Shown in pieces: positions 1-9,461 of a stretch of DNA of 64,000 nucleotides. Both the position numbers and the translations under genes were made by a program. Each line of letters opens with the position of its first letter. The stretch's first letter is position 1. The notes beneath the pieces are model-generated. The model was given only the letters and a program-made list of their open reading frames with translations. It made no database searches and was not told where the DNA came from. Location of the stretch: assembly GCF_030271515.1 (NCBI RefSeq), contig NZ_JASCXI010000003.1:496001-560000 (forward strand), written 5' to 3'. Source of the DNA: Erythrobacter oryzae. Its GTDB lineage: Bacteria > Pseudomonadota > Alphaproteobacteria > Sphingomonadales > Sphingomonadaceae.

Positions 1-1
1 C

Positions 2-346
2 GGCTGGAAGCGCCTGTCGGGCGATGTTGAGCTCATGCGGATCGACCTCACCCGCAAGGCCCATCCGGCCGACCTGCAACTGCTCAGCATCCCCGTGGCG
101 GCCGACGGGGTCGCGGCGGGGATCGTGCAGTGGATGCAGGTGGATCTGGCCGAGGGCATCACCTTCGACAATCACCCCGACGGCTACACCGATGGCGGCT
201 GGTTGCAGGTGCTCCACGCCTTCCCCCAGCCGATCGCAGTGCGCGCGGGCGACGTGCTGCATCTGGCCGCGGGGCACGACCGGGTGACGCTGATCCTGCG
301 CCCGCTCGAGCTGGCGACCGCCGAAGCGCGCGCCAATGCCGCCTGA
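2..346 (+). CDS. C-terminal fragment, methyltransferase-like protein (partial)
   Basis: The reading frame is open from the window edge to a TGA at 344-346, so only the last ~114 residues are seen. The tail is beta-rich (GIVQWMQVDL, then GWLQVLHAFPQPIAVRAGDVL), a pattern resembling the C-terminal beta-barrel that follows the Rossmann domain in protein arginine N-methyltransferase-like enzymes. No catalytic motif lies in the visible part, so the family call is an inference from this tail alone. It is followed by 147 nt without a gene before rpmI, and is probably an independent unit. Confidence 0.5.
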   Translation, partial: GWKRLSGDVELMRIDLTRKAHPADLQLLSIPVAADGVAAGIVQWMQVDLAEGITFDNHPDGYTDGGWLQVLHAFPQPIAVRAGDVLHLAAGHDRVTLILRPLELATAEARANAA

Positions 347-493
347 GCGAGGGCAGGGCGGGCGCGCCTTCCCCCTTGCCTTTCGCGGCTCTCCCGCCTA
401 AGCGCGCGCACTTCACTGACACGAATCAATCAGCCAGCCTGGCGACAAGGGCTGCCATGGCCGGTTCCGACGTGTCTCGATCAGGAGATGAAA

Positions 494-697
494 ATGCCCA
501 AGCTGAAGACCAAGAGCGGTGTGAAGAAGCGCTTCAAGATCACCGCAACCGGCAAGGTCAAGCACGGCGTCGCTGGCAAGCGTCACCGTCTGATCAGCCA
601 CAACGCCAAGTATATCCGCACCAACCGCGGCACCTCGGTCCTGTCGGCCAATGATACGCCGACGATCAAGAAGTGGGCGCCCTACGGGCTGGATTGA
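494..697 (+). CDS. rpmI: 50S ribosomal protein L35
   Basis: This 67-residue basic protein has the L35 signature ([14 protein letters not shown] at the start, [14 protein letters not shown] in the middle). L35 binds 23S rRNA in the large ribosomal subunit. The ATG at 494 is preferred over the in-frame ATG at 488 because an AGGAG at 483-487 lies six bases before 494 and would abut 488. It is followed 50 nt later by rplT, the usual partner. infC, often just upstream in bacteria, is not here; the upstream gene is unrelated. Expected autoregulation by L20 is family knowledge and was not demonstrated in this leader. Confidence 0.97.
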   Translation: MPKLKTKSGVKKRFKITATGKVKHGVAGKRHRLISHNAKYIRTNRGTSVLSANDTPTIKKWAPYGLD

Positions 698-747
698 TGC
701 GAGCGGGCTCCGGCCCTCACGCACCTTAGAAACAAGGATATACTGAT

Positions 748-1107
748 ATGGCACGCGTCAAAAGGGGTGTTACCACCCGCGCCAAGCACAAGCGGATTCT
801 GGACCAGGCCAAGGGCTATCGCGGTCGCCGCAAGAACACCATCCGCATCGCCCGTCAGGCGGTCGAAAAGGCCGGGCAGTACGCCTACCGCGACCGCAAG
901 GTGAAGAAGAGGACTTTCCGCGCTCTCTGGATCCAGCGCATCAACGCCGCGGTCCGCATGGAAGGCCTGACCTATTCGCAGTTCATGCACGGCATCAAGC
1001 TTGCCGGCATTGAACTCGATCGCAAGGCGATGGCCGATCTCGCCATGAACGAAGGCGGCGCCTTCAAGGCCGTGATCCAGCAGGCGAAGGCGGCTCTGCC
1101 CGCGTAA
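748..1107 (+). CDS. rplT: 50S ribosomal protein L20
   Basis: The 119-residue basic protein is full length for L20, with the N-terminal RNA-binding extension ([16 protein letters not shown]) and the core motif [17 protein letters not shown]20 is an early assembly protein of the large subunit and in several bacteria represses its own operon. An AAGGA stretch precedes the start (around 734-739). It forms a two-gene unit with rpmI, closed by a strong intrinsic terminator at 1168-1203. pheS and pheT, usually immediate neighbours, lie 2.2 kb further on, behind two AraC-type regulators. Confidence 0.97.
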   Translation: MARVKRGVTTRAKHKRILDQAKGYRGRRKNTIRIARQAVEKAGQYAYRDRKVKKRTFRALWIQRINAAVRMEGLTYSQFMHGIKLAGIELDRKAMADLAMNEGGAFKAVIQQAKAALPA

Positions 1108-1167
1108 CAGCGGGCGGGGGCAGCGCTTCCGGCGTAAGCCTCGCGCGGCTCCGGCCAGCAAGAATTC

Positions 1168-1203
1168 AAGGGGCAGGCTTCCTTCGGGTAGCCTGCCCCT
1201 TTT
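1168..1203 (+). terminator. Rho-independent terminator of rpmI-rplT
   Basis: There is a perfect 12-bp inverted repeat, AAGGGGCAGGCT at 1168-1179 and its complement at 1190-1201, with a 10-nt loop, followed by a short T stretch. It lies 60 nt after the rplT stop. Confidence 0.85.
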
Positions 1204-1271
1204 GCGTTCCGGTTTGTAGAAATCCGCCAGAACCCTTGTAGAACCGCGCCACATGCGCTTTAGTGCATTGC

Positions 1272-2207
1272 ATGGGGGATGCAGACGACAAGCGCGCTGA
1301 AAGGCGTAATGGGCCACTGCCGCCGGAGCGGCTGGTCGCCGAATTCCGCGAACCGCCGCCGGAATTCGCGGGGTGCTTCACGTCCCTTTATCACCTGACG
1401 CTCGATCTGCCCGAGGGGGCTGAGCGGGTGACCGATTATCTCCAGCCCGAATGGGCCAATATCCGCTTCTTCTGCGGTACTACGCCGGAAGCCTCGCTCG
1501 GCGACACGACGCTAGAAGGCGCGCGATTCGTCGGCACCGGGCCAAGCTCGCGCGCGTGCCATTTTTCGCTCGGCAAGGTGCGGATGTGGGGGGTGGGGTT
1601 CCTGCCGCTGGGCTGGGCGCGGTTCTTCGATGCCGATGCGAGCGCGGTCACCAACCTCATCTGCGATGGTGCCGCACACCCGGCCTTCGCCCATTTCGCG
1701 CCGCTGGCCGATGTGCTGTGCGATCCTGAATCGGACATCGAGGCGCAGTACGATGCGCTGGTCGCCGCCCTGTCGCGCGCCATGCGGCCGAGCCGCGACG
1801 AGCAGCGCATCGCCCGGGTCCACGCCGCGCTGGTCAACGGTGATCACACCTCGGTCCACGACCTTGCCAGCGCCTGCGCGATGAGCATCCGGACGCTCGA
1901 ACGCGTCTGCACCCGCTATTTCGGCTTCTCCCCCAAATTGCTGATGCGCCGCCAGCGCTTCATGCGCAGCCTCACGACCTTCATGCTCCAGCGCGGCGGG
2001 CGCCCGTGGACCGAGGCGATGGACGCGCATTATCACGACCAGGCGCAGTTCACGCGCGAGTTCCGCGACTTCATGACGATGAACCCGAGCGAATATGCCG
2101 CGCTCGATCACCCGATCCTGACATCGTTCATGGAGGCGAGGGCGAAGGTCTGGGGGAGCGCCGCGCAGACTCTCGATCCGCCCGCACCCCCGCCGCCGCG
2201 ACGCTGA
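1272..2207 (+). CDS. AraC-family transcriptional regulator, first of a tandem pair
   Basis: The protein is about 311 residues. The C-terminal ~100 residues carry an AraC-type double helix-turn-helix (VHDLASACAMSIRTLERV, then FGFSPKLLMRRQRFMRSL and YHDQAQFTREFRDFMTMNPSEY). The N-terminal half is a variable sensing region with no recognised ligand fold. The ATG at 1272 is taken as start; a GTG at 1263 is also in frame. The next gene is a clear paralogue that shares the motif PEWANIRF, including 21 identical bases (1449-1469 versus 2483-2503), so the pair arose by tandem duplication. The pair sits between rplT and pheS, an unusual place for regulators. Targets cannot be inferred. Confidence 0.88.
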   Translation: MGDADDKRAERRNGPLPPERLVAEFREPPPEFAGCFTSLYHLTLDLPEGAERVTDYLQPEWANIRFFCGTTPEASLGDTTLEGARFVGTGPSSRACHFSLGKVRMWGVGFLPLGWARFFDADASAVTNLICDGAAHPAFAHFAPLADVLCDPESDIEAQYDALVAALSRAMRPSRDEQRIARVHAALVNGDHTSVHDLASACAMSIRTLERVCTRYFGFSPKLLMRRQRFMRSLTTFMLQRGGRPWTEAMDAHYHDQAQFTREFRDFMTMNPSEYAALDHPILTSFMEARAKVWGSAAQTLDPPAPPPPRR

Positions 2208-2341
2208 CGGGCGCCCGGCGACCCCGCTACAGCTGCCGTGCCGATCGTGCTATCCGCGCCGCGCTGGCCCGCACAGGGTCACAAAGCGGTCACATCACGC
2301 AGGCCTTGCCGGCGCGCGATGTGCTTGGGGAAGGGGGAAAG

Positions 2342-3232
2342 ATGCACGCGCTAGCGGGGGATTTGGTCCAGTTGCGCTTCGCCTTGCCGGCAGAGCCGCT
2401 GCGCCGGTTCGTGACAACCTTCTACCGCACCGACGTGGTCTGTTCGGTAAAACGTCCCTGGCTGGAGGACTGGCTGCATCCGGAATGGGCCAATATCCGC
2501 TTCCTCGGCGCGGTGCCTGCGCATTCGGTGATCGGCACGGGGACGGTGGCGCGGTGTCCCGCCTTCACGGTGACCGGGCCGACCAGCCGCGCCGCGCGCT
2601 TCCGGCTGGGATCGGGGCACAGCTGGGGCATCGGTCTGCTGCCGCTCGGCTGGGCGCGGATCGTGGCGGCGGGGGCGTGCGACTATGCCGACCGCTTTGT
2701 CGATGGCGCGTCTGACCCGGTGTTCGCCGGCTTTGCCCCCCTGTCCGAGGCGCTGGCGGCGAGCGACGGCGATCATGCGAGGGAGCTGGCCATGATCGAA
2801 TCGCACATGGCCAAATTGCTGGCAGGCCCCGAGCAGCCCGGGGAGGCCGCGATCCTCGCGATCCACGCGGCTCTCGTCGACCCCGACACGCTGACCGTGA
2901 CCGATATCGCCGCACGGGTGGGGATGCAGGTGCGCAGCCTCGAGCGCCTCTCGCGCCGCGCCTTCGGCTTTCCGCCCAAGCTGCTGCTGCGCCGCCAGCG
3001 ATTCCTGCGCAGCCTCGCGCAATTCATGATCGATCCGTCGCGCAAGTGGCTCGGCACGCTCGATTGCACCTATCATGATCAGTCGCATTTCGTGCGCGAT
3101 TTCCGGCGGTTCATGGGGATGAGCCCGTCGCAATATGCGCGCATGCCCAAGCCGCTGCTGGCCGCTGCGGCACAGGCGCGCATGGCAGCGGCGGGGCAGG
3201 CGGTGCAGGGGCTCCACGCGCCGACCCCCTGA
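2342..3232 (+). CDS. AraC-family transcriptional regulator, second of a tandem pair
   Basis: This 296-residue paralogue of the preceding regulator has the same layout: an N-terminal sensing region with the shared HPEWANIRF motif, and a C-terminal AraC HTH (VTDIAARVGMQVRSLERL; FGFPPKLLLRRQRFLRSL; YHDQSHFVRDFRRFMGMSPSQY). The start at 2342 is preferred because a GGGGGAAAG purine stretch precedes it and residues align with the paralogue from about there; the open frame runs back to 2006 but overlaps the first gene. A 134-nt spacer between the two could hold a separate promoter. The regulated genes are unknown. Confidence 0.88.
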   Translation: MHALAGDLVQLRFALPAEPLRRFVTTFYRTDVVCSVKRPWLEDWLHPEWANIRFLGAVPAHSVIGTGTVARCPAFTVTGPTSRAARFRLGSGHSWGIGLLPLGWARIVAAGACDYADRFVDGASDPVFAGFAPLSEALAASDGDHARELAMIESHMAKLLAGPEQPGEAAILAIHAALVDPDTLTVTDIAARVGMQVRSLERLSRRAFGFPPKLLLRRQRFLRSLAQFMIDPSRKWLGTLDCTYHDQSHFVRDFRRFMGMSPSQYARMPKPLLAAAAQARMAAAGQAVQGLHAPTP

Positions 3233-3325
3233 GGCTCCCCCGAAGCGTCCAACGTCCTTTGCAATCGGGGCGATTTGCCGCTAGCGGGCGGCGGCGAAAT
3301 CCTCTCGTCCAGAGCATCCAGTTCC

Positions 3326-4426
3326 ATGACCGACATCACATCCCAGACCGAGGCCGCGCTGGCCGCCATCGCCGCCGCAGGCAGCCTCGACGCGCTCGAG
3401 GCCGAGCGGCTCGAAACCCTCGGCAAGAAGGGCTGGGTGAGCCTTGCCTTGAAGACGCTGGGCGGGATGAGCCCGGAAGAGCGCACGGCGGCAGCTCCCG
3501 CGATCCAGTCCGCGCGTGCCGCGATTGCCGAGGCGCTGGATGCCAAGAAAGCGGCGCTCGAGGCTGCGGCGCTGGAAGAACAACTGGCGCGCGAAACCAT
3601 CGACCTCACCCTGCCCGCAGTGGCCGCCCCCAAGGGATCGGTGCATCCCGTCAGCCAGGTGATGGACGAGCTCGCTGAGATCTTCGCCGACCTCGGCTTC
3701 GCGGTCGCCACCGGCCCCGAGATCGAGGACGACTGGCACAACTTCACCGCGCTCAACATGGACGAGACCCACCCGGCGCGGGCGATGCACGACACGTTCT
3801 ACTTCCCGGACAAGACCAATGAGGGGAGGGATGTGCTGCTGCGCACCCACACCTCGCCGGTGCAGATCCGCGCAATGCTGGATCAGGGCGCGCCGATCCG
3901 CATCATCGCGCCGGGACGCGTCTACCGTTCGGACAGCGACGCCACCCACACCCCGATGTTCCATCAGGTCGAAGGCCTCGTGATCGACCGCGACATTCAC
4001 CTCGGGCACCTCAAGTGGACGCTGGAGACCTTCTTCAAGGCCTTCTTCGAGCGCGAGGACATCACCCTGCGCCTGCGCCCAAGCTATTTCCCCTTCACCG
4101 AGCCGAGCGTCGAGGTCGACGTCGGCTACTCCACCGAAGGCGGCCGCCGCGTCGTCGGCGGGCACGGCGATGCGCCGGGCCATGCGTGGATGGAGCTGGG
4201 CGGCAGCGGGATGGTCAATGCGCGGGTGCTGGAATTCGCGGGGCTTGACTCGAAGGAATGGCAGGGCTTCGCCTTCGGCCTCGGGATCGACCGCATCGCG
4301 ATGCTCAAATACGGGATGAACGACCTGCGCGCCTTCTTCGACGGCGACCCGCGCTGGCTCCAGCACTACGGCTTCTCGCCCTTCGACCAGCCCACCCTGT
4401 CTGCCGGCGTGGGAGCACGCGCATGA
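3326..4426 (+). CDS. pheS: Phenylalanine-tRNA ligase alpha subunit
   Basis: The 366-residue protein matches PheS throughout. It has an N-terminal coiled-coil tRNA-binding region, the class II motif 2 ([20 protein letters not shown]), and motif 3 near the C-terminus ([16 protein letters not shown]). It forms the alpha2-beta2 synthetase with PheT that charges tRNA-Phe in the cytoplasm. The start at 3326 ([12 protein letters not shown]) gives the usual family length; upstream in-frame codons add an unlikely leader. The TGA overlaps the pheT ATG (ATGA at 4423-4426), so the two are translationally coupled. Confidence 0.97.
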   Translation: MTDITSQTEAALAAIAAAGSLDALEAERLETLGKKGWVSLALKTLGGMSPEERTAAAPAIQSARAAIAEALDAKKAALEAAALEEQLARETIDLTLPAVAAPKGSVHPVSQVMDELAEIFADLGFAVATGPEIEDDWHNFTALNMDETHPARAMHDTFYFPDKTNEGRDVLLRTHTSPVQIRAMLDQGAPIRIIAPGRVYRSDSDATHTPMFHQVEGLVIDRDIHLGHLKWTLETFFKAFFEREDITLRLRPSYFPFTEPSVEVDVGYSTEGGRRVVGGHGDAPGHAWMELGGSGMVNARVLEFAGLDSKEWQGFAFGLGIDRIAMLKYGMNDLRAFFDGDPRWLQHYGFSPFDQPTLSAGVGARA

Positions 4427-6810
4427 AGTTCTCGCTGACCTGGCTCAAGGATTACCTTGAAACCGACGCCACCGTCGCGGAGATCTGCGATGCGCTCAAT
4501 GCCATCGGGCTCGAAGTCGAGGGTGTCGAGGACCCGGCCGAGAAGCTGGCCGGTTTCCGCATCGCCCATGTGCTGACCGCCGCGCGGCATCCCGATGCCG
4601 ACAAGCTGCAGGTGCTCACCGTTGACACGGGCGACGGCCAGCCGCTGCAAGTCGTCTGCGGCGCGCCCAATGCCCGTGCAGGCATGAAGGGCGTGCTGGG
4701 TCTGCCCGGCGCGGTCGTTCCCGCCAACGGCATGGTCTTGCGCAAGAGCGCGATCCGGGGCGTCGAGAGCAACGGCATGATGTGCTCGACCCGCGAGCTC
4801 GAGCTGGGCGAGGACCATGACGGGATCATCGAACTGCCCGATGACGCGCCGGTCGGCACCGATTTCGCCGACTACCAGGGCAGCGATCCGGTGATCGAGG
4901 TCGCCGTGACCCCCAACCGCCCCGATTGCATGGGTGTCTACGGCATCGCTCGCGATCTGGCGGCCAAGGGGCTGGGGACATTGAAGCCCGTCACCATGCC
5001 CGCCTTCACGGCAAGCGGCGCGTGCCCGGTCGAAATCCGCACCGACGACGCCGAGGGTTGCCCCGCCTTCTATGGCCGCGTCGTGACGGGCGTGACCAAC
5101 GGCCCCTCGCCCGATTGGCTTCAGGCGCGGCTCAAGAGCGCGGGCCAGCGCCCGATCTCGCTGCTGGTCGACCTCACCAACTACCTGATGCTGGGCTTCG
5201 GGCGTCCGGCGCACGCCTATGACCTCGCCAAGCTCTCGGGCGCGGTTGTGGCCCGCCGCGCCAATGACGGCGAGGAGGTGCTGGCGCTCAACGAGAAAAC
5301 CTACACGCTCGACAGCGAAATGATGGTGATCGCCGACGATAACGGCGTGCACGACATCGCCGGGATCATGGGTGGCGAGCATTCGGGGGTGCAGGACGAC
5401 ACCACCGACGTCCTGCTCGAAATCGCCTATTTCGATCCGGCGCGGATCGGCGCGACCGGGCGCAAGCTGGGGCTGTCGAGCGATGCCCGCACGCGGTTCG
5501 AGCGGGGGGTGGACCCCGAGTTTCTGGATCAGGGCCTCGATCTGCTCACCGGGCTGATCGTGGAGCTGGCGGGCGGCACGCCGAGCGATGCCGTGCATGC
5601 CGGTTCGCCGCCCTCCGCGCCCAAGGTCGTCGCATTCGACCCCGGCCAGACGCTCCGCCTCGGCGGGGTGGAGGTGCCGGAGGCCGAACAGCAGCGAATC
5701 CTCGAAAGCCTCGGTTTCACGGTTGGCGAAGGCTGGCAGGTCACCTGCCCGCTGCGCCGCAATGACATCGAAGGCCCGGCTGATCTGGTCGAGGAAGTCG
5801 TCCGCATCCACGGCCTCGACAAGGTGGCGAGCGTCGCGCTGCCCCGTGTCGAAGGTGTCGCCCGCCCCACCGCCACCCCGCAGCAGAAGCTCGAGCGCGG
5901 CCTTCGCCGCGCCGCTGCCGCCAGCGGCCTCAACGAGGCGGTGACGTGGTCCTTCCTCCCCACCTGGGCCGCCGAGCACTTCGGTTCGGACCAGCCCCTG
6001 TGGGTGCTCGCCAACCCGATCAGCGAGGACATGAAGGCGATGCGCCCCTCGCTGCTGCCGGGCCTCCTGATGGCGGCCAAGCGCAATGCCGATCGCGGCG
6101 CGGCGTCCTCGCGCCTGTTCGAGATCGGGCGGCGCTATTTCCGCAGCGGCAACGGCCTCAGCGACGAGAAGCCCACCCTCGGCATCGTACTCGCGGGCGA
6201 GAAGACCGCGCGCGGATGGCAGAGCGGCAAGGCCAGGCCCTTCGACGCCTATGACGCCAAGGCGCTCGCGCTCCAGCTGCTCGAAGCGGCGGGGGCGCCG
6301 GTTGCCAATCTGATGGTGATGGGCGAGGCGGGGGCGCAGTTCCACCCGGGTCAGTCGGCCACCCTCAGGCTCGGCCCCAAGGTGGTGCTGGCGCGCTTCG
6401 GGATGGTGCATCCCGCGACGCTCAAGGCCTTCGACGCCGACGGGCCGATTGCCGCGGTCGAGCTGTTCCTCGACGCGATCCCCGCCAAGAAGGGCGCGGC
6501 CTTTGCTCGCCCGGGCTTCACGCCTCCGGCGCTGCAAGCCGTGACCCGCGACTTTGCCTTCCTCGTCCCGGCCACGCTGGCGGCGGGCGATCTGGTGCGG
6601 GCGGTGCAGGGCGCCGACAAGGCGAGCATCACCGGCGTGCGCGTGTTCGACGTCTTTGCCGGCCAAGGCGTGCCCGAGGGCAAGAAGTCCGTCGCGGTCG
6701 AAGTCACGCTCCAGCCGGGTGAGGCGAGTTTCAAGGACGCCGACCTCAAGGCCATTGCCGAAAAGGTCGTGGCGGCGGCGGCCAAGCTGGGCGGGGAGCT
6801 ACGCGGATGA
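4423..6810 (+). CDS. pheT: Phenylalanine-tRNA ligase beta subunit
   Basis: The 795-residue protein begins [13 protein letters not shown], typical for PheT. Domains in order: an OB-fold tRNA-binding domain (about residues 40-150, with [15 protein letters not shown]), the B3/B4 editing region, B5, the catalytic-like core, and a C-terminal ferredoxin-like anticodon-binding domain (last ~95 residues, ending KLGGELRG). It completes the PheRS tetramer and provides proofreading of mischarged Tyr. The stop overlaps the next gene's start in an ATGA. Confidence 0.97.
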   Translation: MKFSLTWLKDYLETDATVAEICDALNAIGLEVEGVEDPAEKLAGFRIAHVLTAARHPDADKLQVLTVDTGDGQPLQVVCGAPNARAGMKGVLGLPGAVVPANGMVLRKSAIRGVESNGMMCSTRELELGEDHDGIIELPDDAPVGTDFADYQGSDPVIEVAVTPNRPDCMGVYGIARDLAAKGLGTLKPVTMPAFTASGACPVEIRTDDAEGCPAFYGRVVTGVTNGPSPDWLQARLKSAGQRPISLLVDLTNYLMLGFGRPAHAYDLAKLSGAVVARRANDGEEVLALNEKTYTLDSEMMVIADDNGVHDIAGIMGGEHSGVQDDTTDVLLEIAYFDPARIGATGRKLGLSSDARTRFERGVDPEFLDQGLDLLTGLIVELAGGTPSDAVHAGSPPSAPKVVAFDPGQTLRLGGVEVPEAEQQRILESLGFTVGEGWQVTCPLRRNDIEGPADLVEEVVRIHGLDKVASVALPRVEGVARPTATPQQKLERGLRRAAAASGLNEAVTWSFLPTWAAEHFGSDQPLWVLANPISEDMKAMRPSLLPGLLMAAKRNADRGAASSRLFEIGRRYFRSGNGLSDEKPTLGIVLAGEKTARGWQSGKARPFDAYDAKALALQLLEAAGAPVANLMVMGEAGAQFHPGQSATLRLGPKVVLARFGMVHPATLKAFDADGPIAAVELFLDAIPAKKGAAFARPGFTPPALQAVTRDFAFLVPATLAAGDLVRAVQGADKASITGVRVFDVFAGQGVPEGKKSVAVEVTLQPGEASFKDADLKAIAEKVVAAAAKLGGELRG

Positions 6811-7553
6811 AGACGGCTTTCATCACCGGCGCCACCGCCGGGATCGGCCTTGCCACCGTGCGCCGCCTCGTCGCGGACGGCTGGCGCTGCGTCGCCACCG
6901 GGCGGCGGCAGGAGCGGCTCGACGCGCTGGTCGCGGAGCTGGGCGCGGACAAGATCCACGCGGTGTGCTTCGACGTGCGCGACACCGCCGCGATGGACGC
7001 CGCACTCGCCACCCTGCCCGAGGGCTTCCGCGACATCGACCTCCTCGTCAACAACGCGGGCCTCGCGCAAGGCCTCAGCCCGGCGCAGAATGCCAATCTC
7101 GACGACTGGCACACGATGATCGACACCAACGTCACCGCGATGGTGGTGCTGACCCGCAAGCTCCTCCCCCAGCTGATCGAGCGCAAGGGCGCGATCATCG
7201 CCATCGGCTCGGTCGCTGGGAACTACGTCTATCCCGGCGGCAATGTCTATGCGGGCTCCAAGGCCTTCGTGAACCACTTCACCCTCGCCCTGCGCGCCGA
7301 TCTCCACGGCACCGGCGTGCGCGTCACCAGCATCGAGCCGGGGATGGTCGAGACCGAGTTCACCCTCGTGCGCACCGGCAGTCAGGAGGCCTCCGACAAG
7401 CTCTACGCGGGCGTCAATCCGATGACGGGCGAGGACATCGCCGACACCATCGGCTGGATCGCCAGCCTGCCGCCGCATCTCAACATCAACCGGATCGAGC
7501 TGATGCCGGTCAACCAGGACTTCGCCGGCTTCCGCGTCGCGCGCGAAGGGTGA
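6807..7553 (+). CDS. Short-chain dehydrogenase, YdfG-like
   Basis: The 248-residue protein is a classical SDR. It has the cofactor motif TGATAGIG at the N-terminus, NNAG near residue 87, the active-site Ser in IGSVAG, and YxxxK in VYAGSKAF. The overall pattern (TGRRQERLDAL; NINRIELMPVNQ at the C-terminus) matches the YdfG / 3-hydroxy acid (serine, malonic semialdehyde) dehydrogenase group, NADP-dependent cytosolic enzymes. Substrate cannot be fixed from sequence. It overlaps pheT and the next gene by ATGA junctions, so it is part of one coupled run. Confidence 0.85.
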   Translation: MKTAFITGATAGIGLATVRRLVADGWRCVATGRRQERLDALVAELGADKIHAVCFDVRDTAAMDAALATLPEGFRDIDLLVNNAGLAQGLSPAQNANLDDWHTMIDTNVTAMVVLTRKLLPQLIERKGAIIAIGSVAGNYVYPGGNVYAGSKAFVNHFTLALRADLHGTGVRVTSIEPGMVETEFTLVRTGSQEASDKLYAGVNPMTGEDIADTIGWIASLPPHLNINRIELMPVNQDFAGFRVAREG

Positions 7554-7918
7554 TGCGCCGCGAGGTGCTTCTGGCGGTTGGCGTGGCTCTTGCCGGTGTG
7601 GCGGTCGCCTGCTGGGTGGGGATGGGCTTTCTCGGCATGACGCCGGGCCATAATGAGGACAGTCTGATGCTGGCCCTGATGGCGGCCTTCTTCGGCGGCT
7701 TTCCGGCGGTGCTCGTCCTGCTTCCCACCCGCGTCGCGCTCGCGATCCTGATCGGGATCGCGGTGCTGCTCGGCCTGTGGGGCGCATCGGTGCTCAGCCT
7801 GCCCGGCGACGGCGCGATCGGCGGCTTCATCCTGCTGTTTGCCGACGTCGTTTTCCTGCTTTTCGGCCTGTCCATGATCGGCCTGCGTTACGCCATCATC
7901 AAGAAGCCCGTTCCATGA
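7553..7918 (+). CDS. Small integral membrane protein of unknown function
   Basis: This 121-residue protein is almost entirely hydrophobic, with about four predicted membrane segments (starting at VLLAVGVALAGVAVACWVG) and a short basic C-terminus (KKPVP). I do not recognise a family. It is kept as a gene because its ATG shares the junction TGATG with the upstream SDR stop and its own TGA overlaps the prfC start (ATGA at 7915-7918), which is unlikely by chance. Role unknown. Confidence 0.75.
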   Translation: MRREVLLAVGVALAGVAVACWVGMGFLGMTPGHNEDSLMLALMAAFFGGFPAVLVLLPTRVALAILIGIAVLLGLWGASVLSLPGDGAIGGFILLFADVVFLLFGLSMIGLRYAIIKKPVP

Positions 7919-9435
7919 CCTCCAACCGCCGCACCTTCGCGATCATCTCCCACCCCGACGCGGGGAAGACCACGCTCACCGAGAAGCTGCTGCTCCAGGG
8001 CGGCGCGATCCACTTGGCCGGCGAGGTCAAGGCGCGCGGGGCGGCGCGGCGGGCGCGGTCGGACTGGATGAAGATCGAGCAGCAGCGCGGGATTTCCGTG
8101 ACTTCCTCGGTGATGACCTTCCAGAAGGACGGCATTGTCTTCAACCTGCTCGACACCCCGGGCCACGAGGACTTCTCGGAGGACACCTACCGCACGCTGA
8201 CCGCCGTCGACTCCGCCGTGATGGTGATCGATGCCGCCAAGGGCATCGAGCCGCAGACCCGCAAGCTGTTCGAGGTCTGCCGCCTGCGCTCGGTGCCGAT
8301 CCTCACCTTCGTCAACAAGGTCGACCGCGAGGGCCGCGATCCCTTCGAGACGCTCGACGAGGTCGCCGACATGCTGGCGCTCGATGTCAGCCCGCAGATG
8401 TGGCCCATCGGCATGGGCGGGGAGTTCGAGGGCCTGCTCGACTTCGCCACCGAAACCATCAGCCGCCCCGAGGGGCCGAGCCGCGAGTTCCTCGGGACCC
8501 GCGACACCGCCGCCATTCCCCAGCGCTTCCTCGACGAGATCGAGCTGGCGCGCGGCGGCTACCCCGAGTTCGACCTCGAGGCCTTCCGCCACGGGGACCT
8601 GACGCCGGTCTATTTCGGATCGGCGCTCAAGAACTTCGGCGTCACCGAGCTGATCGACGCCATCGCCCGCTTCGCGCCCCCACCGCGCCCCCAACCCGCG
8701 GGCGAGGAGCAGATCCCGCCGACCCGTGACGAGGTCACCGGCTTCATCTTCAAGGTGCAGGCCAACATGGACCCCAACCACCGCGACCGCATCGCCTTCA
8801 TGCGGCAGGTCTCGGGCACCTTCAAACGCGGCATGAAGCTGACCCCGTCAGGGCTGGGCAAGCCGATCGCGGTCCACTCCCCGATCCTGTTCTTCGCGCA
8901 GGACCGCGAGCTCGCCGACACCGCCGAGGCGGGCGACATCATCGGCATCCCCAACCACGGCACCCTGCGCGTGGGCGATACCCTGTCCGAGCGCAATCAG
9001 GTGCGCTTCACGGGCCTTCCCAACTTCGCGCCGGAAATCCTGCGCCGCGTCCAATTGAAAGACCCGACCAAGACCAAGCAATTGCGCAAGGCGCTCGACG
9101 ACCTTTCCGAGGAGGGCGTGATCCAGGTCTTCTACCCCGAGATCGGCTCGGCCCACATCGTCGGCGTCGTCGGCCAGCTCCAGCTCGAGGTGCTGATCAG
9201 CCGGCTCGAGGCGGAGTACAAGGTCGAAGCCGTGCTCGAACCGTCGCCCTTTGCCACCGCGCGCTGGATCAAGGGGGACGACAAGACGCTCGACGAATTC
9301 GCGGGCTTCAACCGCGCCAACCTCGCCAAGGACCGCGACGGCGACCTCGTCTTCATGGCCAAGAGCCCGTGGGACGTGACCTACCAGGTCGAGAAGAACC
9401 CGCAGCTGACCTTCTCGGCGACCAAGGAACGCTAG
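7915..9435 (+). CDS. prfC: Peptide chain release factor 3
   Basis: The 506-residue translational GTPase has G1 HPDAGKTT (residues 13-20), G3 DTPGHEDF (from residue 80) and G4 NKVD (134-137). The RF3-specific N-terminus (RRTFAIISHPDAGKTTLTEKLLL) and C-terminal region (WIKGDDKTLDEF) separate it from EF-G. RF3 uses GTP to recycle RF1/RF2 after peptide release. It is slightly shorter than the E. coli protein (529). It is translationally coupled to the upstream membrane protein, making a five-gene run pheS-pheT-SDR-TM-prfC. Confidence 0.96.
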   Translation: MTSNRRTFAIISHPDAGKTTLTEKLLLQGGAIHLAGEVKARGAARRARSDWMKIEQQRGISVTSSVMTFQKDGIVFNLLDTPGHEDFSEDTYRTLTAVDSAVMVIDAAKGIEPQTRKLFEVCRLRSVPILTFVNKVDREGRDPFETLDEVADMLALDVSPQMWPIGMGGEFEGLLDFATETISRPEGPSREFLGTRDTAAIPQRFLDEIELARGGYPEFDLEAFRHGDLTPVYFGSALKNFGVTELIDAIARFAPPPRPQPAGEEQIPPTRDEVTGFIFKVQANMDPNHRDRIAFMRQVSGTFKRGMKLTPSGLGKPIAVHSPILFFAQDRELADTAEAGDIIGIPNHGTLRVGDTLSERNQVRFTGLPNFAPEILRRVQLKDPTKTKQLRKALDDLSEEGVIQVFYPEIGSAHIVGVVGQLQLEVLISRLEAEYKVEAVLEPSPFATARWIKGDDKTLDEFAGFNRANLAKDRDGDLVFMAKSPWDVTYQVEKNPQLTFSATKER

Positions 9436-9461
9436 TCTTGCGGCAGGGCGAGGTTCGCGGC

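Noticed and set aside
4366..6666. Minus-strand open frame of 766 codons opposite pheT
   Set aside because: High-GC antisense shadow of pheT; His/Arg/Gly-rich, no family, no ribosome binding site.
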